The notes beneath the pieces were generated by a model. The model was not told where the DNA came from and made no database searches. It was given only the letters and a program-made list of their open reading frames with translations. Of a DNA stretch of 43,145 nt, positions 7,804 through 16,903 are shown in pieces (within the stretch, counting starts at the first letter, position 1; each line of letters begins with the position of its first letter). The translations under genes and the position numbers were made by a program. Source of the DNA: MGNI01 sp964353875. Lineage in GTDB: Bacteria > Chloroflexota > Anaerolineae > Anaerolineales > E44-bin32. Location of the stretch: the NCBI GenBank assembly GCA_964353875.1, contig CAYGXU010000014.1, positions 1-43,145 of the forward strand. Direction: 5' to 3'.

Positions 7804-8772
7804 ATGGAACCAAATAGAAAAAAGCAATTTAGAGGGCGCATCTTTCAATCATTACCGGGGATCTATCTGGTAATCCTTGTCTTAGCCGTTGGCATCCCCG
7901 TCATCATCGCGGTAGTCGAAAAGACTCAATCGGGCTTCTGGCCCGATTGGTCTGGCTTTGGAGACTATGTCAGTGAGCCTGTTTCAGTTCCAATCGATCC
8001 ATCCGGGGAGGAGGAGTTCATCGTCGAACATCAGCGTTCGAAAACACTTTGGGATTGGATGGACCTATTGCTGTTTCCGGCAGTCCTCTCCGTCGGCGCT
8101 ATCTGGCTTCAACGATGGTCGCGTCTGAGTTCGGAGGAGCGAGCGCAGCAAGAGAGAGAACTGACACGTGAAATTGAAGCCGTGCGTTTTCGGGAATCCG
8201 CCTTACAAACCTATTTCGACCGGATGACCAGCCTGCTTCTCGAGCTGCACCTTCAGAAAAAGTCGGCAAAGGATGCCAGAGCACTCGCCCGAGCTCGGAC
8301 ACTATCCTTGCTGCAACAACTTGAGAAGGATGGCACCCGCAAGGGAACGCTGGTTCTGTTTCTTTATGAAACGGACTTGATCACCGGCAAAGAGCCTGCG
8401 CTGTCCCTCTCGGGAGCAGATTTAGATGAGATTGAACTACGCGGAGCGAATCTCCCCAATATCAACCTCGAGGGTGTTTCAATAGAGGGTGGACACTTTC
8501 AGGGCGCCCACCTCGAAAACGCTTTCCTCATGAATTCGTACCTTGCAACAGCAAATCTAACCGGAGCTTACCTCGCTCAGGCAAAACTTCAAAATGCATG
8601 CTTGCTCGACGCCGACTTATCGGGGGCAGACCTGCACGGTGTGTATCTAAAAGACACCTTGGTCTCCGAAGAGGTTCTCAAATCAGTCTATTCTCTTCAT
8701 GGGGCAACCATGGTTGATGGAACCCCTTATAATGGTAGTTATCATCTCAGCGGAGATATGTCACAGGATTGA
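7804..8772 (+). CDS. Membrane-anchored pentapeptide-repeat protein
   Basis: 322 residues. TM1 is about 18-40 (GIYLVILVLAVGIPVIIAVV), an outside loop follows, and TM2 is about 82-102 (WMDLLLFPAVLSVGAIWL). A charged helical or coiled segment (about 105-180) precedes about 12 pentapeptide repeats from about 200 to 290 with the A(D/N)LxG pattern, for example LSGADLDEIELRGANLPNIN. The repeats should form a right-handed beta helix in the cytoplasm. Such proteins occur in many bacteria as scaffolds of unknown role. The TGA stop overlaps a possible TTG start for the downstream HAD gene, so the two are probably co-transcribed. Confidence 0.8.
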   Translation: MEPNRKKQFRGRIFQSLPGIYLVILVLAVGIPVIIAVVEKTQSGFWPDWSGFGDYVSEPVSVPIDPSGEEEFIVEHQRSKTLWDWMDLLLFPAVLSVGAIWLQRWSRLSSEERAQQERELTREIEAVRFRESALQTYFDRMTSLLLELHLQKKSAKDARALARARTLSLLQQLEKDGTRKGTLVLFLYETDLITGKEPALSLSGADLDEIELRGANLPNINLEGVSIEGGHFQGAHLENAFLMNSYLATANLTGAYLAQAKLQNACLLDADLSGADLHGVYLKDTLVSEEVLKSVYSLHGATMVDGTPYNGSYHLSGDMSQD

Positions 8773-8807
8773 CATTTCTCCATCATCCTATCAATGAGAG
8801 AAGGCGC

Positions 8808-9476
8808 ATGATAGCGGCAATTTTTGACCTTGACGGAACGCTCTATACCGGTCATATCGGCCGTGGGTTCGCCCAGCATCACCTAACGCATCGAACGAAA
8901 CGCCTTAACCTCTATCTCTACTTAGCCACGCACTACCCCCTTTGGGGACTTCAAAAAGCGGGACTTCTTTCAGACGCCACCTGTCGCGCAATCTGGACTC
9001 GCAACATGGGATGGCTTGTGCGCGGATGGACAATCGAAGAGGCCGATTCTGCCTTCGCATGGATCGCCGAGCATTACGTCATGCCCAAGGTTCGTTCTGG
9101 CATCCAAACTCGATTAAAAGAGCATCAATCTTCCGGGCATCGCGTCATCCTGCTCTCCGGAACACCCTCTCCGCTGCTCGAGGCCATTGCACGCACATTC
9201 GGAGTGAAGGAGACCGTCGGCACTCCGTTACGAACCCGTAACAGCCGTTACACCGGCGCGAGCGAACCCCCCGTATGCCAGGGCACCGAAAAAGTCTCCT
9301 TGCTTGAACGCTACCTGGAAAAATCCGAGCCCATTAATTGGTCCGAAAGCTGGGCTTACGCTGACAGCTACACCGACCTCCCGCTATTGGAACGTGTAGG
9401 TCATCCGGTTGCCGTCCACCCGGATCCCCAATTGCTTATAGTCGCCAGGGGGAAAGGGTGGGAAGTGATCGCTTAA
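8808..9476 (+). CDS. HAD-superfamily (subfamily IB, PSPase-like) hydrolase
   Basis: 222 residues. Motif I is IFDLDGTLY at the N-terminus, with the two catalytic aspartates. A helical cap follows (about 20-95). Motif II is VILLSGTPSP, a lysine lies in GTEKVSLL, and motif IV is AYADSYTDLPLL. These are the hallmarks of phosphoserine-phosphatase-like HAD-IB enzymes that remove phosphate from small molecules or lipids. ATG 8808 is chosen because family members start just before IFDLDGT and GAGAAGG lies 3 nt upstream; a TTG at 8769 overlapping the previous stop is the alternative. The gene follows the pentapeptide-repeat gene. Confidence 0.8.
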   Translation: MIAAIFDLDGTLYTGHIGRGFAQHHLTHRTKRLNLYLYLATHYPLWGLQKAGLLSDATCRAIWTRNMGWLVRGWTIEEADSAFAWIAEHYVMPKVRSGIQTRLKEHQSSGHRVILLSGTPSPLLEAIARTFGVKETVGTPLRTRNSRYTGASEPPVCQGTEKVSLLERYLEKSEPINWSESWAYADSYTDLPLLERVGHPVAVHPDPQLLIVARGKGWEVIA

Positions 9477-9744
9477 TAGCATTTAACCAGCGAATATCTC
9501 CCCATTTCATCACACTCTCTGATCCGGATCGACCGTCACTTCTCAAAATTTGAGCCTTATAATATGGTCAGGGATCATCCACGAATAGAATCGACAGAAT
9601 GGGACAACGTTAACCTGAAGGCTTGCATCAGCATTGCGCCAAAGACGTGCATCGCGTTTCCAATGATGTCCCCCCTGCCCCTCAATCAGGGTCGAACCAT
9701 CGCAATTGGCTAGGTGTTATAGATCTTGGGCAAGGAGAGCCATT

Positions 9745-10617
9745 GTGGGATTGATTAAAGTGATCACCGACTCCAACACCTGCTTGCCACCCGAAATTGT
9801 GGCGCGCTATCAAATCGGGATTGTGCCCATCCTCTTGATCTTTGGCGAAGAGAGCTTGCGCGACGGTGTGGATATCACCACCCAGGAGTTCTATCAACGT
9901 TTGCGCACCGCCGATCCCTTGCCCAAGACCTCCTCCCCCACTCCGGCTATCTTTCATCAGGCTTTCCAGGAAGCGAAGGCAAACGGTGCAGAGGGCGTCG
10001 TCGTCATCACTCTATCGAGCAAGTTGAGCATGTCTTACAATGCCGCCCATCTCGCTGTTCAGGATATCGAGGATTTCCCTGTTCGTGTGGTTGATGGCCG
10101 GATGGCGACCATCGCTCAGGGGTTTGTTGCTTTGACTGCTGCAAAAGCGGCTGCACAGGGCATGGAGCTCGACGCGGTGGCCAACGTGGCTGAAGAGTGC
10201 ATCCCCAAGACTGGTTTTGCTGTCATGCTGGACACCCTCGAGTACCTACACAAAGGCGGTCGCGTTCCTGCCATTGCCTCCCTTGTGGGATCGGCCATCG
10301 GGCTGAATCCTGTCCTGAGTAACAAACCCGATGGCATAGTCGGAATCATTGCCCCCACTTTTGGTAGGAAAGCTGCCATCAATCGCATTCTCAGTGAAGT
10401 GGAACGCAAGAGTAAGGGGCGTCATCTGGCGCGCCTGGCTGTGATGCATGCCGATGCCCCTGAACGAGCCGAAGCCCTTAAACATCAAGTCACCCATCGC
10501 TTCGATTGCAGCGAGGTCTACTTCGTCGAACTTACCCCGGTCATGGGCGCCCATGCAGGTCCCGGTGTGGTCGGATTGGCCTATCAAGTCGAGGATCTGC
10601 CCTCAAATCAAGGGTAA
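9745..10617 (+). CDS. DegV family (FakB-like) fatty-acid-binding protein
   Basis: 290 residues. The N-terminus IKVITDSNTCLPPEI matches the DegV opening strand and SxxDL-like turn. The internal TSSPTPAIFHQAF segment, LEYLHKGGRVP and the C-terminal MGAHAGPGVVGLAY are family signatures. DegV proteins bind one fatty acid; the FakB members present it to the kinase FakA, giving acyl-phosphate. GTG at 9745 is the start because AAGGAG ends 7 nt before it and the protein then begins at the expected strand. Only 5 nt separate its stop from the PlsY-like gene, which fits a fatty acid to acyl-phosphate to lysophosphatidate route. No FakA kinase is present in this window. Confidence 0.85.
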   Translation: MGLIKVITDSNTCLPPEIVARYQIGIVPILLIFGEESLRDGVDITTQEFYQRLRTADPLPKTSSPTPAIFHQAFQEAKANGAEGVVVITLSSKLSMSYNAAHLAVQDIEDFPVRVVDGRMATIAQGFVALTAAKAAAQGMELDAVANVAEECIPKTGFAVMLDTLEYLHKGGRVPAIASLVGSAIGLNPVLSNKPDGIVGIIAPTFGRKAAINRILSEVERKSKGRHLARLAVMHADAPERAEALKHQVTHRFDCSEVYFVELTPVMGAHAGPGVVGLAYQVEDLPSNQG

Positions 10618-10622
10618 GGTCG

Positions 10623-11303
10623 ATGAATATTCTCTTTTCAATCCTGTTGGTGATCGCGGCTTACTTCTTGGGCTCCATTCCCACTGCTTACCTTGTCGGT
10701 CGGTGGATCAAGGAAATCGATCTGCGCCAATATGGAAGTGGGACCGTCAGCGGCTCCGGCGTCTGGGAGCATGTCGCCAAATGGGCGGTTGTGCCAGTAG
10801 GGTTATTTGATGTAGGCAAAGCGGTTCTCCCAACCTGGCTTGGTCTATATTTTGACCTGGGCGAAGTGACCGCTATGGCTGCCGGATTGGCTGCCGTGAT
10901 CGGCCACAATTGGCCGATCTTCTTGAGTTTTATGGGCGGCCGAGGCTTGGGCGCCATGTTGGGTATGTGGTTGATCCTATTCTGGCCGGCTGTGCTGTGG
11001 ATGTTCATACCCCTGGCGGTCGGCTGGGCCTTGGGCGACTCGGCACCCTGGGCTATCGCGAGTCTCCTGACCCTTCCAATATTCACCTACTTCGCCGGTG
11101 GCCCGTTGGCGGCCATCCCTGCCGCTGTCATTATGTTGCTGATTACGATCGTCAAGCGTCTTGAGGCCAATCGCCGCTCTCTTCCCCCTCCCGGTCTCGA
11201 AAGACGTCGAGTCCTTATCCGTCGCCTCTTCTTTGATCGAGATGTCGCCGATCATCGCGCCTGGCTCCGACGCCAGCCCCAAAAGCCCGAAAATAGCGAG
11301 TAA
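10623..11303 (+). CDS. Divergent PlsY-like glycerol-3-phosphate acyltransferase
   Basis: 226 residues, polytopic, with about five hydrophobic segments and a basic C-terminal tail of about 35 residues. PlsY transfers an acyl group from acyl-phosphate to glycerol-3-phosphate. Its three family motifs can be placed. Motif 1 is well kept (LGSIPTAYLVGR, about 19-30). Motif 2, normally GSGNxGATN, reads GSGTVSGSGV, so the conserved asparagine is lost. Motif 3 is GHNWPIFLSFMGGRGLGAMLG, with GGRG replacing the usual GGKG. The protein is therefore a diverged paralogue that may use another acceptor or be weak. It is coupled to the DegV/FakB-like gene upstream, which supports an acyl-phosphate-related role. 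Confidence 0.75.
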   Translation: MNILFSILLVIAAYFLGSIPTAYLVGRWIKEIDLRQYGSGTVSGSGVWEHVAKWAVVPVGLFDVGKAVLPTWLGLYFDLGEVTAMAAGLAAVIGHNWPIFLSFMGGRGLGAMLGMWLILFWPAVLWMFIPLAVGWALGDSAPWAIASLLTLPIFTYFAGGPLAAIPAAVIMLLITIVKRLEANRRSLPPPGLERRRVLIRRLFFDRDVADHRAWLRRQPQKPENSE

Positions 11304-11453
11304 TCTCTCCAATCCCGCTCTTGTCATACCGTTTCTGTCAACCGCTTGTTATCACGGCGTCAAGACTTCCTCTCCCCCTTGATGTAGCCTGAAACCAGAG
11401 ACAAGTTTTATGGTGACCTATCAAAAAGCGACCTGTTCCTCAACTTCCGCCAC

Positions 11454-11481
11454 ATTCAAGGTCACAAAACGTGTCTTGAAT
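11454..11481 (+). promoter_or_regulatory. Inverted repeat upstream of the alpha-2-macroglobulin gene
   Basis: ATTCAAG (11454-11460) and CTTGAAT (11475-11481) pair perfectly, with an inner CAC/GTG pair around an AAAAC loop. The arms end 27 nt before the start codon, so this may be an operator or a leader hairpin. Confidence 0.35.
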
Positions 11482-11508
11482 CACTTCAATATATGAGGAG
11501 GTATCCCA

Positions 11509-14500
11509 ATGGCTACAAAAAGGTTATTCATTATTCCGTTTGTGCTACTCGCATTCGCCGGTGCCTTATGGTTCCTTGCACATTACAACCTGCACCTGCC
11601 CGAGTACGTCAACCAGCATGAAACCTATGTGATCGGCCAGGATCGCTTTGAACCCGGCAGTCAGGCCCATCTGAGGGTCGTGGTGCGCGATAGTAGCAGT
11701 GGGGAGCCTCTTTCAGAGGCACAGGTTAAAGTCAAGCTTCAGCCCTCTGGTGGTGGTTCGCCGCTTCCCCTCTTCCAGGGTCCCGTCTCGACCGATGGCA
11801 CAGCCGAAGTCATCTTCTCTGTTCCTGCCGAGTTGCAAGAGGATGGGACCTCCCCGTATGAGAACGCTTCACTGTTGGTGGAAACAAGCTCCCGTCTGGG
11901 ATCCGATCAGATCACCCACCCCATCCACATCGCCCGTGAATATCGTATTCTGCTCACCACCGACAAACCGATCTACCAGCCCGGTCAGACCATCTATGTT
12001 CGTGCGTTGGCTTTGAATGCCTACGACCTCTCTGCTGCAGCCAGCCAAGAATTGAACATCACCATCGCTGACGGAAAAGGGAACAAAGTCTTCTACCGAT
12101 CGATAACCACCTCAGAGTACGGCATTACTTCCACCGACTTCCAGTTGGCCAACGAGGTGAACACCGGTCACTACAAGATCAGCGCAACGCTGGGGCAAAC
12201 CTCTTCCGAGAAGACGGTTAACGTCGAATACTACACATTGCCCAAGTTCGACATCGAATTGTCCACCGAGCGGACCTACTACATGCCCGGTGATCGCGTG
12301 CAAGGGGCGCTGCATGCTGCCTATTTCTTTGGCAAACCCGTCGACGGCGGTGCAGTCCTGCTAGAAGGTTATACCTTCGATGTCGAGCGAACGGATGTCT
12401 TCAACATCCATGGGACGACCGATGCCGATGGTTACTACCACTTCGAGTTCGACCTGCCAGACTACATCGCCGGCAGCGACCTTGAAAGTGGACTGGGGAC
12501 TTTCTACCTGCAAGCGAGCGTCACCGACCGCGCTCAGCACAGCGAGACTTCAGATCGATCCCTCTTGATCTCGCAGACCCCTTTAATCATCGAAGCCATG
12601 CCGGAGAGCGGCCAGTTTCGTGCGGGTGTGGAGAACATTCTTTATGTCCTCACCAGCGAGCCTGACGGCACTCCCATGAAGACGGATCTGGTGATCACTT
12701 TCCAAACCCAGAACCAAAGCATCAAAACGGAAAGCGATGATTTTGGCCTGGCCGAAGTGCGCCTCACACCCGATAGCCCGCTTCAGGAATTGACCATCCA
12801 GGCTAAAGCTGTCAACGGGGTTTCCGCAACACAAACCTTTCGCTTCGAGGGCGACGAGGAGCTGGCGGAATATGTGCTTCTTCGCCCTGACCGACCGGTC
12901 TATCGCGTGGGCGAGACCATGCACCTGACGCTTCTTAGCTCGCAAAAAGGCGGAACCGTCTACCTGGATATCGTCCGTCAGGGTCAAACGCTGAGTACGC
13001 GTTCCATCCCGATGGGAACCAACCCGGAGCAGGACCCGCGCCGTTCGGAGGTCGACGTAGACCTGAGTCCCGACCTATATGGCACGCTCGAACTTCGTGC
13101 CTATAAAATCCTATCTTCGGGCGTCATCACGCGTGATACCCGCATGGTCATCGTCGATCCTGCCGACGACCTCAATCTGACGATGACCCTCGGCCAGGAA
13201 AGCTACCATCCCGGAGACACAGCTAATCTGGAGATCCTCGTTCATGATCAGCAGGGGTTGGGAACTCAGGCCGCGCTTGGCCTGGCCGTGGTCGACGAAT
13301 CGGTCTTTGCCGTGGCTGAGCAAGATCCGGGTTTCGCCAAGCTCTATTTCCTCCTTGAAAACGAGTTGCGCCAGCCACGCTACGATCTGCACGGCTTCCA
13401 GATTGGGGATTTCATCACTGATCAACCGATGGGCGATGACGATTCATCCCTGAATGAGGCGCGCGAAAATGCCGCCCAGGCTGCTTTGGCTGATGCCGCT
13501 TCGACACAGGCGTCCTTCAGTTTACAAGTCAATTCGCATGAAGTTGTCCTCCAACGTCTGAGTTCACGTCAGGTCGGCTTCTTCAAACAGCTATTTGGTT
13601 GGTCCCTCTTGATCCCACCTGGCCTCTTTGGAATCAGTATCTTCATCGCGCAAAGAGAAAAACGCCTCTCAACCAGCGTTGCCGTCGCCTTTGCGAGTCT
13701 GGTTGTGCTTCCTTTTTTTGCCTGCCCTCTATCGATGACGATTGGAGAAGAAAGCATGTCTATCCTATGGGTTTTTCTAGGCTGTATCATCCTGCTCCTC
13801 ACCTGGATCGCTCTACGACAAAAAAGCTGGCAAAGGCTGACAGCTGTGGGATTGACATTGCTCTACGGCATCGTCTTGTTCGCTCTCTATCAAGCTGGGG
13901 AGCAATCCCTCTTCTCCCTGGAGATAGGCGGTGGTTTACTCCTGATCCTGGCGCTGATCGCACTCTATGTCTCGGTCGTAGTGCAGTTGGCCAGCGCAAA
14001 CTATAAGTCCGTTTTTAGCTTCTCGAGCATCGCCATCATTACGGTTTTGAGCATCTTTCTTGGGGGCTGCGCCAGCGCCGCTCTTCCTTTTGGACAAGAG
14101 CCCGCCCCTACAGCAGCACCCCTAACAGAGGATGTGTCCACAGATCAGGAACAAGGCCAGGCGGAAGCGCCGCGTTTGCGTCAATACTTCCCGGAAACCT
14201 TGCTCTGGCTGCCAGAGGCTGAAACCGATTCAAACGGCATACTCAAGCTGGATTTCCCCCTTGCGGACAGCATCACCACCTGGCGCATGACTGCCCTGGC
14301 CTCCACTCGCGATGGCCGCTTGGGCAACTCCGTTGGTGAATTACGCGTCTTTCAGGACTTCTTCATCGACTTAGATCTGCCGCAAGCTTTGACCGTCGAG
14401 GACGAGATCTCAATACCGGTGGCTGTGTATAACTATCTGCCCCAACCCCAGAGAATCCGTTTGGTGCTAGGACAGGACGACTGGTTCGAATTGATCGATC

Positions 14501-16335
14501 AGTTCGAAAAGGTGATCGATATCGGAGCCAACGAAGTGGGTGTCACCTATTTCCGCATTCGCGCCGATAAAACTGGGACCTACCCGCTCAAGGTCACCGC
14601 CTGGGGCAGCGAGCTATCCGATGCCATCCAAAAGAGCGTACGCGTCTACCCCAATGGAAAATCCTTCGCTTTTTCCCGCTCCGAGCGCCTGCCCATTGGG
14701 ACGCTTGACCTGCCGATTACATTCCCTTCGGAGGCAATTCCAGGAACCCAATCGCTCATCGTCAAGATCCACCCGGGCATTGCCAGTCAGGTGGTGGAAG
14801 GACTGGAAAGCATTCTGCGCATGCCCAATGGATGCTTCGAGCAAACCTCCTCTAGCACGTATCCGAATGTATTGGTATTGGATTACCTGCGTTCCACCGG
14901 GCTCGTCTCCCCTGAGGTTGAAATGAAAGCCGAAGAGTATATCAACATCGGCTACCAGCGCCTGATGACCTTCGAGGTATCCGGCGGCGGTTTCAGCCTC
15001 TTCGGCGATCCCCCGGCCGACCGCATGCTCACCGCCTACGGCTTGCAGGAGTTTAGTGATATGAGCCGTGTTTATGAAATCGATCCCGCCATCCTGCAGC
15101 GCACTGCCGAGTGGCTTTTCACACAACAAGGAGAGGACGGTTCCTGGGAGAACGATCAGGGCCTGGTGCATGAAAGCACCTGGGCAAATCTGCAGAACGA
15201 CCGCCTGCCGGTAACGGCCTACATCGTCTGGAGTCTGATTGAGGCGGGCTACTTCTATGACGCCCGCACACAAGCTGGTCTGGACTACATCCGCGAGCAT
15301 CTCTCCCAGGCCGACGATCCCTACGTGATCGCTCTGGTTGCCAATGCCCTCGTCGCGGCTGACCTCGAGAATGGCCAGAAGAGTAGCTTCACCGAAAAGG
15401 TGCTGGATCAACTGACCGGGCTGGCCCAATATGAAGGAAATGCTGCTTACTGGATCAGTCAGGCCGCCACCTTCATGGGTAGCGAGGGCCAGACTGGCAG
15501 CATCGAAACCACCGCCCTGGTCACGTTAGCCTTCCTGCGTGCCGATCGTCATCCCGACCTGGCCAAGGCCGGTCTGAATACACTGATCCAGCAGAAAGAC
15601 CCTTACGGCACTTGGTACACTACCCAAACGACCATCCTTGCTCTCAAGGTCCTCCTCGAAAGCACAAAATTTCATCCGGAAGGCTCCAATGCCACTCTAT
15701 CTATCTCGCTTGATGGTGGTCAGGCATCCACATTGCGCGTCACCCCGGAGAACTTCGAGGTGATGCAAATGGTCGTATTTGATGACCTCTCATCAGGGGA
15801 GGACCATTCGCTCCAAATCCGAACCAGTGGTGAGGGAAACCTGATGGTTCAGGTTACTGGCAACTACTACCTACCTTGGGAAGTGCTGTCAAAAACCGAA
15901 ACGCCGAAGGAAAGCGAACCGGTAACCATCGATGTATCTTATGACCGTGCCGAGTTGCATATGGATGATCTGGTTACCGCTGCTGTCACGGTTCGTATGA
16001 ATCGGCAAAACAGCCGTTCCGAGTGGGCCATCATCGATCTTGGCCTGCCTCCCGGCTTCAGCGTCATCCGCCAGGACCTGGATGCGATCATCACCACCTC
16101 CGAACAGCGTTCTGCTGGGCATGGCCTGGCGACAATCGAGCGCTACGAGTTGACCGGTCGGCAGATCATCCTCTACATCGGCAACCTGAACTACGATCAT
16201 CCATTGACCTTCAGCTATCGACTCAGAGCGAAGTATCCCCTCATCGCCCAGACTCCGGCGAGTACGGTCTACGACTATTACAATCCGGATATCAACGCCG
16301 AACAGGCGCCGGTTCAGATTACGGTCGTTCAATAG
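11509..16335 (+). CDS. Alpha-2-macroglobulin family protein with thioester site and internal six-helix membrane block
   Basis: 1608 residues, with the SD GAGGAGG 8 nt before the ATG. Residues about 5-25 are a signal anchor. Macroglobulin-like (MG) domains follow, shown by TDKPIYQPGQTIYVRALALN near 155 and repeated PGD/VGE turns. From about 690 to 852 there are six hydrophobic helices, ending in a lipobox-like LGGC (C854) and a proline/threonine-rich linker. The sequence then resumes with the A2M core (WLPEAETDSNGILKLDFPLADSITTWRMTALA). The thioester motif PNGCFEQ has C1109 and Q1112, followed by the alpha/alpha thioester domain and a C-terminal receptor-like domain. In this family proteolysis of a bait region triggers covalent trapping of the attacker. 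Here the membrane block sits about where the bait region would be expected. No penicillin-binding protein gene (pbpC) is adjacent. Confidence 0.9.
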   Translation: MATKRLFIIPFVLLAFAGALWFLAHYNLHLPEYVNQHETYVIGQDRFEPGSQAHLRVVVRDSSSGEPLSEAQVKVKLQPSGGGSPLPLFQGPVSTDGTAEVIFSVPAELQEDGTSPYENASLLVETSSRLGSDQITHPIHIAREYRILLTTDKPIYQPGQTIYVRALALNAYDLSAAASQELNITIADGKGNKVFYRSITTSEYGITSTDFQLANEVNTGHYKISATLGQTSSEKTVNVEYYTLPKFDIELSTERTYYMPGDRVQGALHAAYFFGKPVDGGAVLLEGYTFDVERTDVFNIHGTTDADGYYHFEFDLPDYIAGSDLESGLGTFYLQASVTDRAQHSETSDRSLLISQTPLIIEAMPESGQFRAGVENILYVLTSEPDGTPMKTDLVITFQTQNQSIKTESDDFGLAEVRLTPDSPLQELTIQAKAVNGVSATQTFRFEGDEELAEYVLLRPDRPVYRVGETMHLTLLSSQKGGTVYLDIVRQGQTLSTRSIPMGTNPEQDPRRSEVDVDLSPDLYGTLELRAYKILSSGVITRDTRMVIVDPADDLNLTMTLGQESYHPGDTANLEILVHDQQGLGTQAALGLAVVDESVFAVAEQDPGFAKLYFLLENELRQPRYDLHGFQIGDFITDQPMGDDDSSLNEARENAAQAALADAASTQASFSLQVNSHEVVLQRLSSRQVGFFKQLFGWSLLIPPGLFGISIFIAQREKRLSTSVAVAFASLVVLPFFACPLSMTIGEESMSILWVFLGCIILLLTWIALRQKSWQRLTAVGLTLLYGIVLFALYQAGEQSLFSLEIGGGLLLILALIALYVSVVVQLASANYKSVFSFSSIAIITVLSIFLGGCASAALPFGQEPAPTAAPLTEDVSTDQEQGQAEAPRLRQYFPETLLWLPEAETDSNGILKLDFPLADSITTWRMTALASTRDGRLGNSVGELRVFQDFFIDLDLPQALTVEDEISIPVAVYNYLPQPQRIRLVLGQDDWFELIDQFEKVIDIGANEVGVTYFRIRADKTGTYPLKVTAWGSELSDAIQKSVRVYPNGKSFAFSRSERLPIGTLDLPITFPSEAIPGTQSLIVKIHPGIASQVVEGLESILRMPNGCFEQTSSSTYPNVLVLDYLRSTGLVSPEVEMKAEEYINIGYQRLMTFEVSGGGFSLFGDPPADRMLTAYGLQEFSDMSRVYEIDPAILQRTAEWLFTQQGEDGSWENDQGLVHESTWANLQNDRLPVTAYIVWSLIEAGYFYDARTQAGLDYIREHLSQADDPYVIALVANALVAADLENGQKSSFTEKVLDQLTGLAQYEGNAAYWISQAATFMGSEGQTGSIETTALVTLAFLRADRHPDLAKAGLNTLIQQKDPYGTWYTTQTTILALKVLLESTKFHPEGSNATLSISLDGGQASTLRVTPENFEVMQMVVFDDLSSGEDHSLQIRTSGEGNLMVQVTGNYYLPWEVLSKTETPKESEPVTIDVSYDRAELHMDDLVTAAVTVRMNRQNSRSEWAIIDLGLPPGFSVIRQDLDAIITTSEQRSAGHGLATIERYELTGRQIILYIGNLNYDHPLTFSYRLRAKYPLIAQTPASTVYDYYNPDINAEQAPVQITVVQ

Positions 16336-16353
16336 CCAGGACAATTCTTCAGT

Positions 16354-16385
16354 CAAGAAAGGGCAACATGAGTTGCCCTTTCTTG
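16354..16385 (+). terminator. Rho-independent-type terminator of the alpha-2-macroglobulin gene
   Basis: A 14-bp perfect stem, CAAGAAAGGGCAAC (16354-16367) with GTTGCCCTTTCTTG (16372-16385), closes a 4-nt ATGA loop 18 nt after the stop. The T-rich part is inside the 3' arm and there is no long T-tract beyond it. Confidence 0.75.
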
Positions 16386-16903
16386 CTGTCTTGATGCACA
16401 GAGAAACATGGTCGCTCCGCCTTCTTAGAATGCTAAGGATTTGCCCATCCCAACCTTCAAATGCAGACCCTTAAGGTCTGTTTTGCAATCCGTACTCGCT
16501 CTTCAGGCCCACATGTAGTGCGAATTTAGCCAGTTGTCTTGCCAAGAAGACCTTTAGGGTCTAAGCCTGAGCAGTCACAATACGAAAGGTTGTACGTCCT
16601 GCAATGGATCATCCCTCGAAATAATCTGCTTTACATAATTGCCGATCACTAAATTCGTTGCCCTGCAAGCCGCCAGAGTAACAAAATGCGGGGCGGGACG
16701 TTTTATATCTTGAAAATGACATCCGCGCGGCTGTTTGAGGTGGACATGTTTCCCATTGCTGGCCATTCGCTCTTTCCTTATGATTAAAAGAGCATAGTGT
16801 GTGTACGATGGTGTGCAACTGCCCGGCTATAGTGGCCATCAAATATTGAATGGTTATTGCTCCGGGTTGGTAAGGTTGTCTTGGACTGTCTGTGGAGGTT
16901 GTG
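16386..16903. other. Intergenic region with two small palindromic repeats
   Basis: About 520 bp without a gene. It contains two versions of the same small hairpin: CAGACC-CTTAA-GGTCTG followed by TTTT (16464-16484), and AGACC-TTTAG-GGTCT (16549-16563). These look like dispersed intergenic repeats; the first could also terminate transcription. I see no other coding or RNA signal. Confidence 0.5.

Noticed and set aside
14050..14085. The LGGC lipobox as the start of a separate lipoprotein gene
   Set aside because: The reading frame runs through without a start codon with SD, and both sides are parts of one A2M protein; it is kept as an odd internal feature.
14614..15429. Minus-strand open frame of 271 codons inside the alpha-2-macroglobulin gene
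   Set aside because: The sense strand has continuous family motifs; the antisense frame is a by-product of codon bias.
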